Assembly: GCA_937902995.1 (NCBI GenBank) | Contig: CALEKY010000093.1 | Coordinates: 158,234-222,233 of the forward strand | From: an uncultured Sinobacteraceae bacterium | GTDB taxonomy: Bacteria; Pseudomonadota; Gammaproteobacteria; Steroidobacterales; Steroidobacteraceae | DNA length: 64,000 nucleotides | Reading direction: 5' to 3' | In this document: piece after piece, positions 42,574 to 51,372 of the stretch | Layout: the number at the start of each line of letters is the position of its first letter | How positions within the stretch are numbered: the stretch's first letter is position 1 | Notes under the pieces: model-generated | The model's input: only the letters and a program-made list of their open reading frames with translations | Databases searched by the model: none | Told to the model about the DNA's origin: nothing | Made by a program: the position numbers and the translations under genes

Positions 42574-43559
42574 GCGGACAGCTCGGGTTTCATCGCGGCG
42601 CGCACTGCATCGACGATGCGTGCGACGCTCGGAATGTAGTCGTTTTCCAATCGATAGAGCGGCATGATCGTATCGAAGCCGGTCACGCGCTGAATCGGCG
42701 CGAGCAGATCGTACAGCCCGCGTTCGGCCACGAGCGCAGCGATTTCCGCTCCGACGCCGCAGTTGCGGGCAGCTTCGTGCACGATGACGAGCCGCCCGGT
42801 TTTCGCAACCGAGGCGAGAATCGTTTCGGCGTCGATCGGACTGATCGTCGCAAGATCGATCACTTCGGCGCTGATGTTTTCTTGCGCGAGCTGATCGGCG
42901 GCTTTCAAGACATCGACGACCATCGCGCCCCAGGTCACGATCGTGACATCGTCGCCCTCGCGCAACGTGAAGCAGACATCGAGCGGCAGCGCTTGGCCGT
43001 CGTCGGCGACTTCTTGTTTCACATAGCGATACAGGCGCACCGGTTCGAGGAAGATCACCGGATCGGGATCGCGAATCGATGCGAGCAGCAAGCCGTAGGC
43101 TCGGGCGGGCGAGGAGGGGCAGACGACGCGAATGCCGGGCACGTGTGCCAGCATCGCTTCGACAGATTCCGAGTGGTGCTCGGGTGCATGGATGCCGCCG
43201 CCATGCGGCATGCGCAGGACGACCGGGCAGCTCATGCGCCCGCGCGTTCGGTGCCGCAATCGGCTCATGTGATTGACGATCTGATCGATCGCGGGATAAA
43301 CGAAGCCCATGAACTGAATTTCGGCGACCGGCCGCAAGCCTTGCGCTGCCATGCCGACGCACATCCCCGCGATCATGTTCTCCGCGAGCGGCGTATCCTG
43401 TACGCGCTCTGCGCCGAATCGCTCGTACAAACCAGCGGTCGCGCGAAACACGCCGCCGCCTTTGCCGACGTCTTCTCCGAGCACGACGACACTCGGGTCG
43501 TGCTCGAGCTCCCAGGCTTGGGCCATCGCAATGGCCTCGACCATCGTCACCTTAGGCAT
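42570..43559 (-). CDS. 2-oxoacid dehydrogenase E1 component, beta subunit
   Basis: A 329-residue transketolase-like protein: VTMVEAIAMAQAWELEHDPSVVVLGEDVGKGGGVFRAT, then VAEIQFMGFVYPAIDQIVNH and LRMPHGGGIHAPEHHSESVEAM. It forms the heterotetrameric E1 with the alpha subunit encoded 125 bases upstream. Its end overlaps the E2 start by four bases. The GHH/HSES segment is shared by pyruvate and branched-chain enzymes, so substrate choice is not decided by sequence. Confidence 0.94.
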   Translation of the reverse strand: MPKVTMVEAIAMAQAWELEHDPSVVVLGEDVGKGGGVFRATAGLYERFGAERVQDTPLAENMIAGMCVGMAAQGLRPVAEIQFMGFVYPAIDQIVNHMSRLRHRTRGRMSCPVVLRMPHGGGIHAPEHHSESVEAMLAHVPGIRVVCPSSPARAYGLLLASIRDPDPVIFLEPVRLYRYVKQEVADDGQALPLDVCFTLREGDDVTIVTWGAMVVDVLKAADQLAQENISAEVIDLATISPIDAETILASVAKTGRLVIVHEAARNCGVGAEIAALVAERGLYDLLAPIQRVTGFDTIMPLYRLENDYIPSVARIVDAVRAAMKPELSA

Positions 43560-43684
43560 ATGCGCGAAGCCTCAAGCTGATTCGGCTCGTTGGCCTCGAG
43601 CCGCTGCGCGCGGTTCCGGCGGAAAAAATCCATGTGTTCGAGTCCACGAACGCCTCTTTTTGGATCCGATGTCGTCGTGCGCCA

Positions 43685-44770
43685 TCAATGCGAAGGGCCT
43701 CTCGTGCCGGCATAACGGCGCGCGATCTCTTTCTGTTCGCGAAGGTGTGCAGGCGGATTGGCAAACAGATAGTCGAACATGGCATCGATCGGCTGCTTCG
43801 GCGTGTTCAGATATTCCTGTACCGCTGCGTCGACCTCACGTTGATATTCGGCCTTCATCGCCTGCTCGCGATGTTCGTCGAGCGCGCCGCGCGAGACGAG
43901 GAGCTTGCGCAGCCGAATGAGCGGCTCGGCCTTCCAGGCTTCGGCGACTTCCTCTTCGGAACGATAACGGCTCGCATCGTCGGCCGTCGTGTGATCGCTC
44001 AATCTATATGAGAGCGCCTCGATGACCGTCGGTCCTCCGCCCGCGCGCGCCTTCGCCAAGGCGCGGGCCGTGCACTCGCGGACCGCGATCACGTCGTTGC
44101 CGTCAACCTGAATACCAGGAATGCCGGCGGCAATGGCTTTTTGGGCCAAGGTTTGCGCTGCCGTCTGCTGCTCGATCGGTACCGAGATCGCCCACTTGTT
44201 GTTGACGATCACGAACACGACCGGGAGCTGTTTCGCACCCGCGAGATTGATGGCTTCGTAGAACGAGCCTTCGGAGGTGCCGCCATCGCCGATGTAGGCA
44301 AGTGCGCAGCGCGGTTCCTTGCGGATCTTGAAGGCCAGCGCAGCGCCGGCCGCGTGCAACGTCTGCGTCGCGATCGGCACGCACCAGGGGAAGTCGTGTT
44401 TCGGGCCACCGAAATCGTTGCCGCGCTCGTCGCCGCCCCAGTACATCAATACGTCTTTCATCCGCACGCCGCGCCAAAACAGGGTGCCGATCTCCCGGTA
44501 AACGATCGCGACGCAGTCTTCGGGGCGTAGCGCTGCGGCGACACCGACATGCGTGGCTTCCTGGCCGAGGCACGGCGCGTAGGTACCCAACTTACCGGTG
44601 CGCTGCAGGTTGATGGCCTTTGCGTCGAACGTGCGGGCGCGCAGCATCGCACCGAACATCTTCAAGAGCTCGGCATCATCCTGCGCGAAGCGCGGCAGCT
44701 CTTGAACGATCTGTCCCTGCGCGTCCAGATAGCGCAGCAGTTGGATTTGGAATTCTGCGACGACTCGCAC
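43685..44770 (-). CDS. 2-oxoacid dehydrogenase E1 component, alpha subunit
   Basis: A GTG at 44770 is chosen because GAGGAG lies five bases before it and homology starts there (VRVVAEFQIQLLRYLD). The ATG at 44857 would add 29 unsupported residues. The 361-residue product has the thiamine-pyrophosphate motif GDGGTSEGSFYEAINLAG followed by VIVNNKWAIS, and YRLSDHTTADDASRYR, the phosphorylation-loop-like region that contacts TPP. E1 decarboxylates the 2-oxoacid and passes the acyl group to lipoyl-E2. Confidence 0.93.
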   Translation of the reverse strand: MRVVAEFQIQLLRYLDAQGQIVQELPRFAQDDAELLKMFGAMLRARTFDAKAINLQRTGKLGTYAPCLGQEATHVGVAAALRPEDCVAIVYREIGTLFWRGVRMKDVLMYWGGDERGNDFGGPKHDFPWCVPIATQTLHAAGAALAFKIRKEPRCALAYIGDGGTSEGSFYEAINLAGAKQLPVVFVIVNNKWAISVPIEQQTAAQTLAQKAIAAGIPGIQVDGNDVIAVRECTARALAKARAGGGPTVIEALSYRLSDHTTADDASRYRSEEEVAEAWKAEPLIRLRKLLVSRGALDEHREQAMKAEYQREVDAAVQEYLNTPKQPIDAMFDYLFANPPAHLREQKEIARRYAGTRGPSH

Positions 44771-44893
44771 CGTCTCCTCGCTAGTGGCAGAACCGCGCGG
44801 ATTATAGCCGTGTGCAGTCGCCGAGGTCGCATCAATCGCATGTGACCGGACTGTCATCCGTACTGTCGTGATGTCGAGCGTTCGTGCCGGAAG

Positions 44894-45394
44894 TCACCGG
44901 CGCTTCCTTACACCGTTGCCATCGAGCATGCGCGCTCGCTCGAGCAGTCGTGCGATGAGGCGATCGAGCGCGCGTCGCTCGGCGCGACTCAACGCCGCCA
45001 ACAGTTGCCGCTCGTAGCGCAGTGCGAGCGGCGCAACGCGCATGTATACAGCACGTCCCGACGGCGACAGATTCAGCACGAGTCGACGACGGTCGCCTCG
45101 GTCGAGCGTACGCACGACGCGTCCGGCGGCAACCAGCGATTGCAGCGCGCGGCTCACCGCAACTTTGTCCATTGCGGAGCGTTCGCTCACTTCGATGGCC
45201 GATGAGTTCGGATGGCGCGCGAGTATGGCCAGGACGCGCCATTGCGGAATCGTGAGGCCGAACTCGCGCTCGTAGGCGGCCGCAATGCTCGTACTGACGA
45301 TGTTCGACAGCACGGCGAGCCGATAGGGGATGAAGTGCTCGAGGCGAAGCTCGGTCGCCGGGCGCTTACGGTCGTTCGCATTGCGTGTCGTCAA
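44894..45394 (-). CDS. MarR-family transcriptional regulator
   Basis: A 166-residue winged-helix regulator: LTIPQWRVLAILARHPNSSAIEVSERSAMDKVAVSRALQSLVAAGRVVRTLDRGDRRRLVLNLSPSG covers the DNA-binding domain, flanked by dimerisation helices. It is divergent from hppD with a 112-base gap that contains a palindrome over the likely hppD promoter, so it probably represses hppD and responds to tyrosine, 4-hydroxyphenylpyruvate or homogentisate. The 2-oxoacid dehydrogenase genes lie downstream on the same strand after 123 bases. Confidence 0.9.
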   Translation of the reverse strand: MTTRNANDRKRPATELRLEHFIPYRLAVLSNIVSTSIAAAYEREFGLTIPQWRVLAILARHPNSSAIEVSERSAMDKVAVSRALQSLVAAGRVVRTLDRGDRRRLVLNLSPSGRAVYMRVAPLALRYERQLLAALSRAERRALDRLIARLLERARMLDGNGVRKRR

Positions 45395-45407
45395 TTTCGG
45401 ACTTTCC

Positions 45408-45444
45408 TTGACTCGTCACGGGGCAATAGTTTCAATTGTAACCA
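45408..45444 (+). promoter_or_regulatory. hppD promoter with overlapping MarR-type operator
   Basis: TTGACT (45408-45413), a 17-base spacer and TTCAAT (45431-45436) form a plausible sigma-70 promoter. TAGTTTCAA and TTGTAACCA (45427-45444) make an imperfect palindrome centred on the -10 box, matching in 7 of 9 arm positions, as expected for a MarR operator. Confidence 0.5.
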
Positions 45445-45506
45445 TCATCGGCGCGGCGCCAAGGTTTGTGTATGCAATGCGGCGCCGCAAAGCGGAGGGT
45501 TCACTC

Positions 45507-46577
45507 ATGAGCGAAGCGTCGCGCGTCGCGATTTCCAACGACAATCCCATGGGCACGGACGGATTCGAGTTCGTCGAGTACACCGCGCCGGATCCGGAGC
45601 TGCTGCGAACGTTGTTCGAGCGTTTCGGCTTTCCCGTGACGGCACGTCATCGTCACAAGAACGTCACGTTGCATCGTCAAGGCGATATCAACTTCATCAT
45701 CAACGCCGAGCCGAACAGCTTTGCGCAACGTTTCGCCCAGGAACACGGACCGTCGGCGTGCGCGATGGCGTTTCGCGTCAAGGATGCGGCATATGCCTAC
45801 AAGCGGGCGATCGAGCTCGGTGCGAAGCCGGTCGAAACGGACGTCGGCCCCATGGAGCTCAAGATTCCGGCCATCGAAGGCATCGGGGGCAGTCTCATTT
45901 ATCTGGTCGATCGCTACGGCGAGCGGACCATCTACGACGTGGACTTCGTTCCGGTCGAGAATCGTGCGCCGATGCCCGATGCCGGACTCACGTACATCGA
46001 TCACCTGACCCACAACGTTGCGCGCGGAAATATGGACAAGTGGGCCGGGTTCTACGAGCGGCTGTTCAACTTCCGCGAGATCCGTTACTTCGATATCGAA
46101 GGTCAGAAGACCGGACTCTTCAGCCGCGCCATGACGAGCCCCTGCGGCAAGATCCGTATCCCGATCAACGAATCGCAGGACGACAAGTCGCAGATCGAGG
46201 AGTACCTGCGCGAATATCGCGGCGAGGGTATTCAGCACATTGCGCTCGGCACGGACGACATTTTCAGAACCGTCGATGTGCTACGCCGGCAAGGCGTGCA
46301 GTTCCAAGACACGCCCGATACTTATTACGAGCGCATCAACGAGCGCGTACCCGGTCATCAAGAGAAGCTCGAGGAGCTCAAGAAGCGCCGTATCCTGATC
46401 GACGGCAATCCCGAGAAGGGCGAGGGACTGCTGCTGCAGATCTTCACGCGCAACGTGATCGGCCCGATCTTCTTCGAAATCATTCAGCGCAAAGGCAACC
46501 AGGGCTTCGGCGAAGGCAACTTCAAGGCGCTGTTCGAATCGATCGAGCTCGATCAGATTCGACGGGGCGTGATTTGA
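45507..46577 (+). CDS. hppD: 4-hydroxyphenylpyruvate dioxygenase
   Basis: The ATG at 45507 follows GCGGAGGG. The 356-residue enzyme has the iron ligands His166 (IDHLTHN), His244 (IQHIAL) and Glu324 (FFEIIQR), with the C-terminal gate helix NQGFGEGNFKALFESIELDQIRRG. It converts 4-hydroxyphenylpyruvate to homogentisate in tyrosine breakdown. The downstream homogentisate genes (hmgA, fahA, maiA) are not in this window. The stop codon is followed immediately by a GGGGAAA heptad array. Confidence 0.97.
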   Translation: MSEASRVAISNDNPMGTDGFEFVEYTAPDPELLRTLFERFGFPVTARHRHKNVTLHRQGDINFIINAEPNSFAQRFAQEHGPSACAMAFRVKDAAYAYKRAIELGAKPVETDVGPMELKIPAIEGIGGSLIYLVDRYGERTIYDVDFVPVENRAPMPDAGLTYIDHLTHNVARGNMDKWAGFYERLFNFREIRYFDIEGQKTGLFSRAMTSPCGKIRIPINESQDDKSQIEEYLREYRGEGIQHIALGTDDIFRTVDVLRRQGVQFQDTPDTYYERINERVPGHQEKLEELKKRRILIDGNPEKGEGLLLQIFTRNVIGPIFFEIIQRKGNQGFGEGNFKALFESIELDQIRRGVI

Positions 46578-46619
46578 GGGGAAAAGGGAAAGGGGAAAGG
46601 GGAAAGGGAAGAAGGGAAG
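46578..46619. repeat. Heptad array, GGGGAAA family, 6 units
   Basis: GGGGAAA, AGGGAAA, GGGGAAA, GGGGAAA, GGGAAGA, AGGGAAG start with the first base after the hppD stop codon. A small GC hairpin (GGGCGC/GCGCCC) follows at 46623-46637. Confidence 0.95.
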
Positions 46620-46646
46620 GGTGGGCGCTGTGCGCCCGCCTCTTGC

Positions 46647-46674
46647 CACTCACTACCCACCACTCACCGACTCA
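46647..46674. repeat. Heptad array, CACTCAC family, 4 units, ending at the mtgA stop
   Basis: CACTCAC, TACCCAC, CACTCAC and CGACTCA in phase. The next unit carries the mtgA stop codon (46675-46677). Confidence 0.85.
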
Positions 46675-47370
46675 CTACTCGATCTTCGCCAGCACGGCCG
46701 TGCCGCCGAGGCTGCGCATCTGCTCGAGAATCCATTGCTGGCGCGAGCGCACGTAAGCCGACGGCGCATTCGCATGGAATCGTTTGGGACTGGGTAAGAC
46801 GGCTGCGAGCAAGGCAGCTTCTTCGGTAGTGAGTCGCGCAGCGGGCTTGCCGAAAAATGTTTGGGAGGCGGCATCGACGCCGTAGATGCCGCGCCCGAAT
46901 TCGGCGATGTTGAGATACACCTCGAGAATTCGCCGCTTCGGCCACAGCGTCTCGATCAGCACGGTGAAATACGCTTCGAGGCCTTTGCGCAACCAGCTAC
47001 GGCCCGGCCATAGAAAAAGGTTCTTCGCGACTTGTTGCGAGATCGTGCTTGCGCCGCGAATGCGGCCGCGTTCGCGCTCCGCGAGCGCGCGATCGATCGA
47101 TTCCAAATCGAAGCCATGATGAGTCGGGAAGCGTTGGTCTTCGGCCGCAATGACTGCGACCTTCATCGGTCCTGCAATGCGGTCCCAATCGGTCCACGCA
47201 TGACGCAATTTCTGATCGGGTTGGCGCCAGCGCTCCTGAAGCATGAAGGTGCTCGTGGGCGGATCGATCCAGCGCAACGCGGCGACGACCGAAGCGGTGA
47301 GCGCAACCCACGCAAACGCGATGAAGGCGAGCAAACGGAGCAGCCGGCTTGTGATCGAGCGCTTTCTCAT
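46675..47370 (-). CDS. mtgA: Monofunctional biosynthetic peptidoglycan transglycosylase
   Basis: A 231-residue protein with one N-terminal transmembrane helix and a glycosyltransferase 51 domain. Catalytic Glu77 lies in AAEDQRFPTHHGFD. RGASTISQQVAKNLFLWPGRSWLRKGLEAYFT and RRILEVYLNIAEFGRGIYGVDAAS are the other GT51 motifs. It polymerises lipid II into glycan strands in the periplasm. Monocistronic. Confidence 0.96.
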   Translation of the reverse strand: MRKRSITSRLLRLLAFIAFAWVALTASVVAALRWIDPPTSTFMLQERWRQPDQKLRHAWTDWDRIAGPMKVAVIAAEDQRFPTHHGFDLESIDRALAERERGRIRGASTISQQVAKNLFLWPGRSWLRKGLEAYFTVLIETLWPKRRILEVYLNIAEFGRGIYGVDAASQTFFGKPAARLTTEEAALLAAVLPSPKRFHANAPSAYVRSRQQWILEQMRSLGGTAVLAKIE

Positions 47371-47527
47371 CGCGTGTTATGTGCAAAACGATGCTGCGAG
47401 CGTGACGCAGTTATCATTGTTCCGCCGGCATTCCGCTAAAATCCACCCCGGTTGCACGTATCTACATCAATAGGATGCGGTGCATATATAAGACACTGGG
47501 TGATAAGGGACGCGGGAGACCTTTCGC

Positions 47528-48202
47528 ATGAATGCAAAGCAAGCTGTGTGCTCGGGAATCGTGGCGGCAGTGTTGGGTTTCGGCCCCACGGTTGCTTCCG
47601 CGGATCCTTATTTCGCGCTGTTCTTCGGTACCGGACAAATCGATCTCAGCCAGAGCGACCTGAACAGGGTCGCGGCCAATCGTACGGCACAGCTCGGCGG
47701 CACTGCGCCCACGGGCCGATCGGATCTCGATGACATGGACAAGGTTTGGGGTGTGCAGATCGGCTATCGCTTCAATCGTTGGGTGGCCGCCGAAGTCGGT
47801 TATGTGGATCTCGGCAGAGCGAACTATGTTGCCGATCTCACGTCGGATTTCGGGACCGGCCCGTTCGACTACCAAGTGCGCGGCCGTTTCATTTCTTCCG
47901 GTCCGACGCTGGCGGTCGTGCCCACGATTCCGTTGGGTGAGCGTTTCGAGTTGTACGGGCGTGCCGGCATTTACTTTGCGGACACGCGTTTCCGCGTCCG
48001 CACGGAGACACCCGCTGAGCTCGACTCGGTCGAGGCGAAGGCGGGCACCCAGGATCTGTTCGGCGGCCTCGGCTTTGCGTGGAACATCAACGACAGCTAT
48101 GCGCTGCGCGTCGAAGGCACGTACTTCCTCAACGTCGGCGACGACGATCGCACCGGCGAGACCGATGTGGCGATGATCGCGATCGGTCTGGCGTTCCGAT
48201 AA
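47528..48202 (+). CDS. OmpA-like small outer-membrane beta-barrel protein
   Basis: The ATG at 47528 follows GGGAGACC. The 224-residue protein has a signal peptide ending near VASA-DPYFALFFG and about eight amphipathic beta strands, each with alternating aromatic residues (WGVQIGYRFNRWVAAEVGYVDLG; FELYGRAGIYFADTRF; AWNINDSYALRVEGTYFLNV). It ends in a phenylalanine-containing strand, GLAFR. This is the OmpA/OmpW-type eight-strand barrel fold, without an OmpA peptidoglycan-binding domain. Function unknown. A clear intrinsic terminator follows. Confidence 0.85.
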   Translation: MNAKQAVCSGIVAAVLGFGPTVASADPYFALFFGTGQIDLSQSDLNRVAANRTAQLGGTAPTGRSDLDDMDKVWGVQIGYRFNRWVAAEVGYVDLGRANYVADLTSDFGTGPFDYQVRGRFISSGPTLAVVPTIPLGERFELYGRAGIYFADTRFRVRTETPAELDSVEAKAGTQDLFGGLGFAWNINDSYALRVEGTYFLNVGDDDRTGETDVAMIAIGLAFR

Positions 48203-48236
48203 TTCCCCCCTCTCGTCGAGCTGCTTCGACGATCCG

Positions 48237-48271
48237 CACACGCCGTCGCATCCGCGACGGCGTGTGTTTTT
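48237..48271 (+). terminator. Intrinsic terminator of the barrel-protein gene
   Basis: A 13-base perfect stem (CACACGCCGTCGC and GCGACGGCGTGTG) with a four-base loop is followed by TTTTT. It begins 35 bases after the stop codon and is the clearest rho-independent terminator in the window. Confidence 0.95.
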
Positions 48272-48299
48272 GTGCGTCTGAATGCTCTCTGCCGCGGTC

Positions 48300-48800
48300 T
48301 CATTCCGCGGGCTTTTCTATGCGTCGCACGGACTCGATGGTGACCGTTTCCTTCGGTACGTCCTGATATCCCGCGCGGCTGCCGGTTTCCACGGCCGCGA
48401 TCGCATCGACGACTTCCATTCCAGAGGCGACCCGTCCGAACACGGCATAGCCGAAATCGCGCGGGCTGTGATTCAGGAAGTCGTTGTCGACGACGTTGAT
48501 GAAGAACTGCGAGGTTGCGCTGTCGACAGCGCTCGTGCGTGCCATGGCAAGCGTGCCGCGCTTGTTCTTCAGGCCATTGTTCGCTTCGTTCTTGATCGGC
48601 GCACGCTGGCCCGGTTTAGTCTTCAGGTTCGCATCCAAGCCGCCGCCTTGAATCATGAAACCGGCGATGACGCGGTGGAAGATCGTGCCGTCGAAGTAAC
48701 CGTCATCGACGTACTGCAGGAAGTTCTGGCAGGTGATCGGTGCTTGCTTCTCGAAGAGCTGGACCGTGAACGTGCCTTTCGATGTCTTGAACTCGAGCAT
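48300..48800 (-). CDS. ppiB: Cyclophilin-type peptidyl-prolyl cis-trans isomerase (PpiB-like)
   Basis: The start at 48800 (MLEFKTSKGTFTVQLFEKQAP) fits the cytoplasmic PpiB type with no signal peptide. The 166-residue product carries FHRVIAGFMIQGGGLD, KNEANNGLKNKRGTLAMART and SQFFINVVDNDFLNH, the usual active-site segments. It speeds proline isomerisation during folding. It lies 91 bases after prmC on the same strand. Confidence 0.95.
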   Translation of the reverse strand: MLEFKTSKGTFTVQLFEKQAPITCQNFLQYVDDGYFDGTIFHRVIAGFMIQGGGLDANLKTKPGQRAPIKNEANNGLKNKRGTLAMARTSAVDSATSQFFINVVDNDFLNHSPRDFGYAVFGRVASGMEVVDAIAAVETGSRAGYQDVPKETVTIESVRRIEKPAE

Positions 48801-48891
48801 TCGCTGTTCCTGATGGTTGAGGGAGCGTAGGTACGCAATCGCTGCATCGCGACTGCGCGCGGTAAAGGGCTGTGAAGCGTAGGCGGCCCGT

Positions 48892-49761
48892 TCAGGTCGC
48901 AGGGAGGGAACCTTCCGTGACGCGCTCGTGGCCGGCCAGATCGGTGTGCGAGCGTACGTGAGTAAAGCCTGCACGCACAAGCAGGTCGCGAACGTAAGCG
49001 GATTGCTTCCAGCCGTGCTCGAGCACGAGCCAGCCGCCCGGCAACAAGTGTTGCGCTGCGCCTGCAACGATCGTCTTGAGCGCCTCATACCCGGACGGTC
49101 CTGCGATGAGCGCTTCTTTCGGTTCGTAGCGGCGCACGAACGGGTCCAGATCCGGATCGTCCACGGCGATGTACGGCGGATTCGACACGATCGCATGAAA
49201 GCGCGTCGGTTCCTCTTTGAGCGCGGAATACCAATGACCTTGCAAGAACCGGACGTGCGGGATCTGTAGCCGCGCGGCGTTGCGCGAAGCGATCATGAGC
49301 GCGTCTTGCGATTCGTCGACGGCGGTCACGCGCGCTTTCGGCCGTTCGTTCGCAATCGCGAGCGCAATGGCACCGCTGCCGGTGCCGAGATCGAGCACTT
49401 GATATTCGTTGTCGGGATTCAAATGCGCGAGCGCGCGTTCGACGACGAGCTCCGTCTCGGGCCGCGGAATGAGCACCGCAGGAGAGACTTCGAACAGCAG
49501 CGACCAGAATTCTTGCTGTCCGCGGATGTACGCAATCGGCTCGCCTTTCATCCGGCGTTTCACGAGCTGCTGGAACGACCAACCGGCTTGCGGCGGCAGC
49601 TCGCGTTCCGGGTAGGTATGAAATTGCACGCGCGGCAAACCAGTTACGTGCTCGAGCAGCAACTCCGCATCGAGGCGCGGGGAAGACGACACGCGCGACA
49701 GCATCGCGGTCGCGGTATGCAATGCGTCGGAAACGGTTTGTGCGGGATCGGAAACGGGCAT
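48892..49761 (-). CDS. prmC: Release-factor glutamine methyltransferase
   Basis: Start at 49761 (MPVSDPAQTVSDALHTATAML). The 289-residue product has the PrmC helical N-terminal domain and a Rossmann methyltransferase domain: LDLGTGSGAIALAIA for S-adenosylmethionine and NPPY (VSNPPYIAVDD) for the glutamine side chain. It methylates the GGQ motif of release factors. prmC normally sits beside prfA. Here two transsulfuration genes on the opposite strand separate them by about 2.9 kb. Confidence 0.95.
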   Translation of the reverse strand: MPVSDPAQTVSDALHTATAMLSRVSSSPRLDAELLLEHVTGLPRVQFHTYPERELPPQAGWSFQQLVKRRMKGEPIAYIRGQQEFWSLLFEVSPAVLIPRPETELVVERALAHLNPDNEYQVLDLGTGSGAIALAIANERPKARVTAVDESQDALMIASRNAARLQIPHVRFLQGHWYSALKEEPTRFHAIVSNPPYIAVDDPDLDPFVRRYEPKEALIAGPSGYEALKTIVAGAAQHLLPGGWLVLEHGWKQSAYVRDLLVRAGFTHVRSHTDLAGHERVTEGSLPAT

Positions 49762-49919
49762 TCGCGTGTTCAACTCATTAGAATGCGCGAAGTTCGCGGC
49801 GACGTAGACGGTCGGCGCTGTCGTTGGGCGCGCCGCACATCGGCGATGCGTTTTACCGTCCGCTCGCGCGCACGTCCACTCGGCCGCGCTGTCTTCTTCA
49901 GGCGCGCTTGGAGCCAATC

Positions 49920-51287
49920 ATGCAAGTCTATGCCAATGCGCTCGAAATGATCGGCCGCACTCCGATGTTGCGTTTGCAGCGGATGGACACCGGCCCCTGC
50001 GAGCTCTTTCTAAAGCTCGAAATGATGAATCCCGGCGGCTCGATCAAAGACCGCATCGGCTTGTACATGATCCAGGAAGCCGAGAAGCGGGGCGAGCTCA
50101 AGCCCGGCGGCACGATCGTCGAGGCGACTGCGGGCAACACAGGTCTCGGCCTCGCCTTGGTCGCGGCTCAGAAGGGTTATCACTTGGTCCTCGTGATTCC
50201 CGACAAGATGAGCCAGGAGAAAATTTTCAATCTGCGCGCAATGGGTGCCGAGGTCGTGCTTACGCGCTCGGACGTCGCGAAAGGCCATCCGGAGTATTAC
50301 CAGGATCTAGGCGCGCGCATCGCGAAGGAACGCGGTGCGTATTTCATCAACCAGTTCGCCAATCCCGACAATCCGAAGGCGCACGAAGAGACGACGGCGC
50401 CGGAAATCTGGGAGCAGATGGAACACAAACTCGACGCGATCGTCGTCGGCGTCGGCTCGAGCGGCACGATCGCGGGGCTCACGGCGTTCTTCAAGAAGCA
50501 CGCGCCGCACGTCGAGATCGTGTTGGCCGATCCGCGCGGCTCGATCCTTGCCGAATACATTCAGACCGGCAAGCTCACCGAAAAGGGCAGCACTTGGCTC
50601 GTCGAGGGCATCGGCGAGGATTTCATTCCTTCGATCTGCGATTTTTCTCTCACCAAGCGCGCGTACAGCATTCCAGACGGTGAGTCGTTCTCCGTCGCGC
50701 GCGAGCTGCTGCTCAAGGAAGGCGTGCTGGCTGGTTCATCGACGGGAACATTGATGGCTGCGGCGCTGCGTTTCTGCCGCGAGCAAAAGGAGCCGAAACG
50801 CGTCGTCACATTTGCTTGCGACACGGGTGCGCGCTATCTCTCGAAGCTCTACAACGATTTCTGGATGGAGGATCAAGGCTTCATCCAACGCAAACAATAT
50901 GGCGATTTGCGCGATTTGATCGGCCGGCCGCACGGCGAGCGCGCGACGGTGACCGTCGGTCCGAACGACGTGCTGACGACGGCGCACAATCGCTTGCGCA
51001 ATGCCGGCTTCTCGCAATTGCCGGTCATGGAAAACGATCGGCTGATCGGAATCGTGACGGAGGACGACATCCTGCGGTTTGCGTTCGGTCGTCCGGAGCG
51101 TTTCAACGAGCCGGTCAGCAAAGCGATGACCTCGACGTTCCTGCGCGTCGACAAGTCGATGTCCATCGACAACCTCGTTGCTATGCTCGAAGTGCGTTCG
51201 TCGGCGGCCGTCATGGATGGCGACCGTTTCCTCGGCTTGATCACGCGTTCCGACGTGCTCAACTACTTGCGCAGACAGGTGAGCTGA
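49920..51287 (+). CDS. Cystathionine beta-synthase
   Basis: The ATG at 49920 has GGAG six bases upstream. The 455-residue product has a fold-type II PLP domain with Lys43 in NPGGSIKDRIG, EATAGNTGLGLALVAAQKGY and VGVGSSGTIAG. It ends in a tandem CBS-domain (Bateman) module (ATVTVGPNDVLTTAHNRLRNAGFSQLPV; VSKAMTSTFLRVDKSMSIDNLV). It joins homocysteine with serine, or cysteine-synthase-like substrates. Together with the gene 85 bases downstream it makes a reverse transsulfuration pair. Confidence 0.93.
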   Translation: MQVYANALEMIGRTPMLRLQRMDTGPCELFLKLEMMNPGGSIKDRIGLYMIQEAEKRGELKPGGTIVEATAGNTGLGLALVAAQKGYHLVLVIPDKMSQEKIFNLRAMGAEVVLTRSDVAKGHPEYYQDLGARIAKERGAYFINQFANPDNPKAHEETTAPEIWEQMEHKLDAIVVGVGSSGTIAGLTAFFKKHAPHVEIVLADPRGSILAEYIQTGKLTEKGSTWLVEGIGEDFIPSICDFSLTKRAYSIPDGESFSVARELLLKEGVLAGSSTGTLMAAALRFCREQKEPKRVVTFACDTGARYLSKLYNDFWMEDQGFIQRKQYGDLRDLIGRPHGERATVTVGPNDVLTTAHNRLRNAGFSQLPVMENDRLIGIVTEDDILRFAFGRPERFNEPVSKAMTSTFLRVDKSMSIDNLVAMLEVRSSAAVMDGDRFLGLITRSDVLNYLRRQVS

Positions 51288-51372
51288 GCGCCAGGAGATT
51301 CCCGCAGTTCGTGCGCCTGCACGCCGCCAATTTAGTAGGATTCCGCAACTTCTCCACTTTCGAGCTTCGTTC

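Noticed and set aside
47371..47527. TATATA upstream of the barrel-protein gene as a promoter
   Set aside because: The nearest -35-like TTGCAC is about 27 bases away, too far for a sigma-70 promoter, so it is not listed.
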